The notes beneath the pieces are model-generated. The model was not told where the DNA came from and searched no databases. It worked only from the letters and a program-made list of their open reading frames with translations. A DNA stretch of 6,786 bases, taken from contig WTCI01000252.1 in NCBI GenBank assembly GCA_013138655.1, positions 1-6,786 of the forward strand, written 5' to 3'. This stretch comes from Desulfuromonadaceae bacterium. Its GTDB lineage: Bacteria; Desulfobacterota; Desulfuromonadia; Desulfuromonadales; Geopsychrobacteraceae. A program made the position numbers and the translations under genes. Positions 5,694 to 6,786 of the stretch are shown one piece after another; position 1 is the stretch's first letter, and each line of letters opens with the position of its first letter.

Positions 5694-5827
5694 CAGTTAA
5701 GAAAATCCGGGAAAAGTTAGTAGAACAACATTTCGTGTTCTGCTTGCAATAGAGCGTTTGGGCCATGTCAATCGGACATTCTTTATTGTTTTAACGCGCT
5801 AGTTCAAAACTATGGACTTTAGTCGGT

Positions 5828-6786
5828 CTATTTAATGAGTTCCAGCAAAACGCTGGTGGCGTAACTCCCCTTGGGCAGGGTGAATTCAAGGACCAATTCG
5901 TTTCCTGTTGCGGCGATGATTTTCGGGTTTATGAGCGGCACGCGTAGCGGCCGTCTTTCTCCCGGCATACTGAGTCCGAGCCCCTGCTTCCAGCTTGTCA
6001 ATGATAGCCCGGTGTTCTGAAGGATGCACTCTTCGTTTTTGCCCGGCTGACCGCATGCCAACATGACTTTATGGCCGAATAGAGGGGCGGACGGACTGAT
6101 TTCAAAACAATCAGCCCGGGGCTGTTCTTTTTCAGCGGATGCGACCCGGAAGCAGGCTCCATTTGCGTGCTTGACGGCGATATCGCCATCGTACAGTTGT
6201 TGCAGGTTCGGTAGGCGCTGCTCAAGCAGTTGATCGAACAGCTGCGATTGTGAGGCGGACAGATAGAGCCGGAGCAGATTGCGCGGTAAGGATTTGACGG
6301 CAACCTGGTGAGATTTTCCCTCAAGCAGGCAGCGGACCAGGCGGCGTTCATCTCGCATGCGCCGGGGGAGTTTGTCGAAACAGGCGGCCAGGTCACCAGC
6401 GCGATACGCGGCTGCCGCCGCCTGCCAGTCAATATTCCGGATCAGTGCGGGATCACCAAGGAACTCGGGGCAAAAGTCTTCGTAACTGCCCTGTAAAAAC
6501 AGCAATCCCAGCTGCGCGGAATTGCCCAAAACGCCGTAACGTTGTTCGCCGAAACGGTTGGGTGTGCCCCGCTCCTGTAATTGTTGCAGGATGGCCTCAG
6601 CACGTTGCGCGGCTTCGCGGTGAGTGTTACGCAAACGAATGGTAAACCGATTGCCGGCCAGATGACCGAGTCGCAGTTTGTTGCCATGCAGCTCCTGCCG
6701 CAGGATCTGTGCCTTGCGCAATTGCAATGCGGCAACGCGGTCGGCACACTGGGCGGGAATCGATATCATTTGCCGGGTGCGGGCGT
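5828..6786 (-). CDS. truD: tRNA pseudouridine(13) synthase TruD, C-terminal part (5' end outside the window)
   Basis: TruD converts uridine 13 of certain tRNAs (tRNA-Glu in E. coli) to pseudouridine in the cytoplasm. The frame is open to the right edge. About 319 residues are present, and the N-terminal 70-100 are missing. The first visible codons read ARTRQMISIPAQ, the part that follows the catalytic Asp motif (GxKD) in this family, so the catalytic Asp lies only a few codons beyond the edge. From the Met at 6769, HGNKLRLGHLAGNRFTIRLR (28-47) matches the E. coli [20 protein letters not shown] region. NRFGEQRYG (71-79) is the conserved FGxQRFG motif. LYLSASQSQLFDQ (168-180) follows, then the TRUD insertion domain, and the C-terminus LPKGSYATSVLLELIK matches the E. 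coli ending closely. The ATG at 6769 is internal, not the start. Confidence 0.95.
   Translation of the reverse strand, partial: ARTRQMISIPAQCADRVAALQLRKAQILRQELHGNKLRLGHLAGNRFTIRLRNTHREAAQRAEAILQQLQERGTPNRFGEQRYGVLGNSAQLGLLFLQGSYEDFCPEFLGDPALIRNIDWQAAAAAYRAGDLAACFDKLPRRMRDERRLVRCLLEGKSHQVAVKSLPRNLLRLYLSASQSQLFDQLLEQRLPNLQQLYDGDIAVKHANGACFRVASAEKEQPRADCFEISPSAPLFGHKVMLACGQPGKNEECILQNTGLSLTSWKQGLGLSMPGERRPLRVPLINPKIIAATGNELVLEFTLPKGSYATSVLLELIK

Larger units (their letters stand above)
5040..5827. other. 788-bp gap between iclR and truD: promoters on the iclR side, no intact gene
   Basis: The half nearest iclR (5040-5220) is A/T-rich, with homopolymer runs including T6C7 at 5129-5141, and holds the two promoters and palindromes listed separately. 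The remaining part (5221-5827) is more balanced in base composition. It carries only short frames: 5303-5623, 5499-5693 and 5572-5766 on the minus strand, and 5493-5720 on the plus strand. None has a clear ribosome site or a family I recognise. No convincing terminator is visible directly behind truD, only small stems without a T tract. Confidence 0.5.

Noticed and set aside
5493..5720. Plus-strand 75-codon frame with a Cys-rich segment (ECCGKGKC)
   Set aside because: It was considered as a small metal-binding protein, but there is only one short Cys cluster and no ribosome site, and the opposite strand looks more coding-like.
5760..5827. Terminator behind truD
   Set aside because: Only short 4-5 bp stems without a following T tract are present, so none can be supported.
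6308..6645. Plus-strand frames within truD
   Set aside because: They are antisense shadows of a confidently identified gene.
1..6786. CRISPR array, tRNA or rRNA gene, riboswitch, phage or defence genes
   Set aside because: No regularly spaced repeats, cloverleaf-like segments, recognisable aptamer cores or defence-type domains were seen on either strand.

Overview
The window looks like ordinary chromosome from a Gram-negative, probably Desulfuromonadia-type bacterium (Geobacter/Desulfuromonas/Pelobacter relatives). This placement is an inference. It rests on the tandem pair of proteins sharing an N-terminal domain typical of HEAT-repeat/HD-domain genes in that group, plus a DUF4019 secreted protein, a Gram-negative style CoaE and a TruD. 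No lineage marker such as rRNA is present. No tRNA, rRNA, CRISPR array or transposase gene was found.

Layout from left to right. (1) Positions 1-1776, minus strand: the start of a gene cut by the left edge, overlapped by 11 bp by an upstream 525-residue HEAT-repeat protein. The two share an N-terminal domain and are probably a translationally coupled signalling pair. (2) Positions 1812-1980: a 169-bp MITE-like element with perfect 22-bp terminal inverted repeats and CTAG at both ends. It sits 35 bp upstream of the HEAT gene. (3) Positions 2217-2840, plus strand: coaE (dephospho-CoA kinase), the only plus-strand gene. It overlaps the convergent, secreted DUF4019 protein (minus) by 23 bp. (4) Positions 3340-4065, minus strand: an alpha/beta hydrolase of the esterase/lipase type whose coding signal continues upstream of the only usable start codon. 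(5) Positions 4257-5039, minus strand: an IclR-family regulator with a terminator behind it and a rich promoter region in front. (6) Positions 5040-5827: a 788-bp gap holding two sigma70-type promoters, palindromes and possible remnants of a decayed gene. (7) Positions 5828-6786, minus strand: the C-terminal part of truD, cut by the right edge.

The genes do not form one pathway. CoaE finishes coenzyme A synthesis, TruD modifies tRNA, and the IclR regulator may control itself and perhaps the hydrolase behind it. The HEAT pair probably acts in signalling or protein-protein interaction. I see no convincing new multi-gene system. The most interesting points are the MITE beside the HEAT operon, the consensus promoter with nested palindromes upstream of iclR, the hydrolase lacking a canonical start for its full N-terminus, and the decayed-looking coding stretch at 5303-5693.
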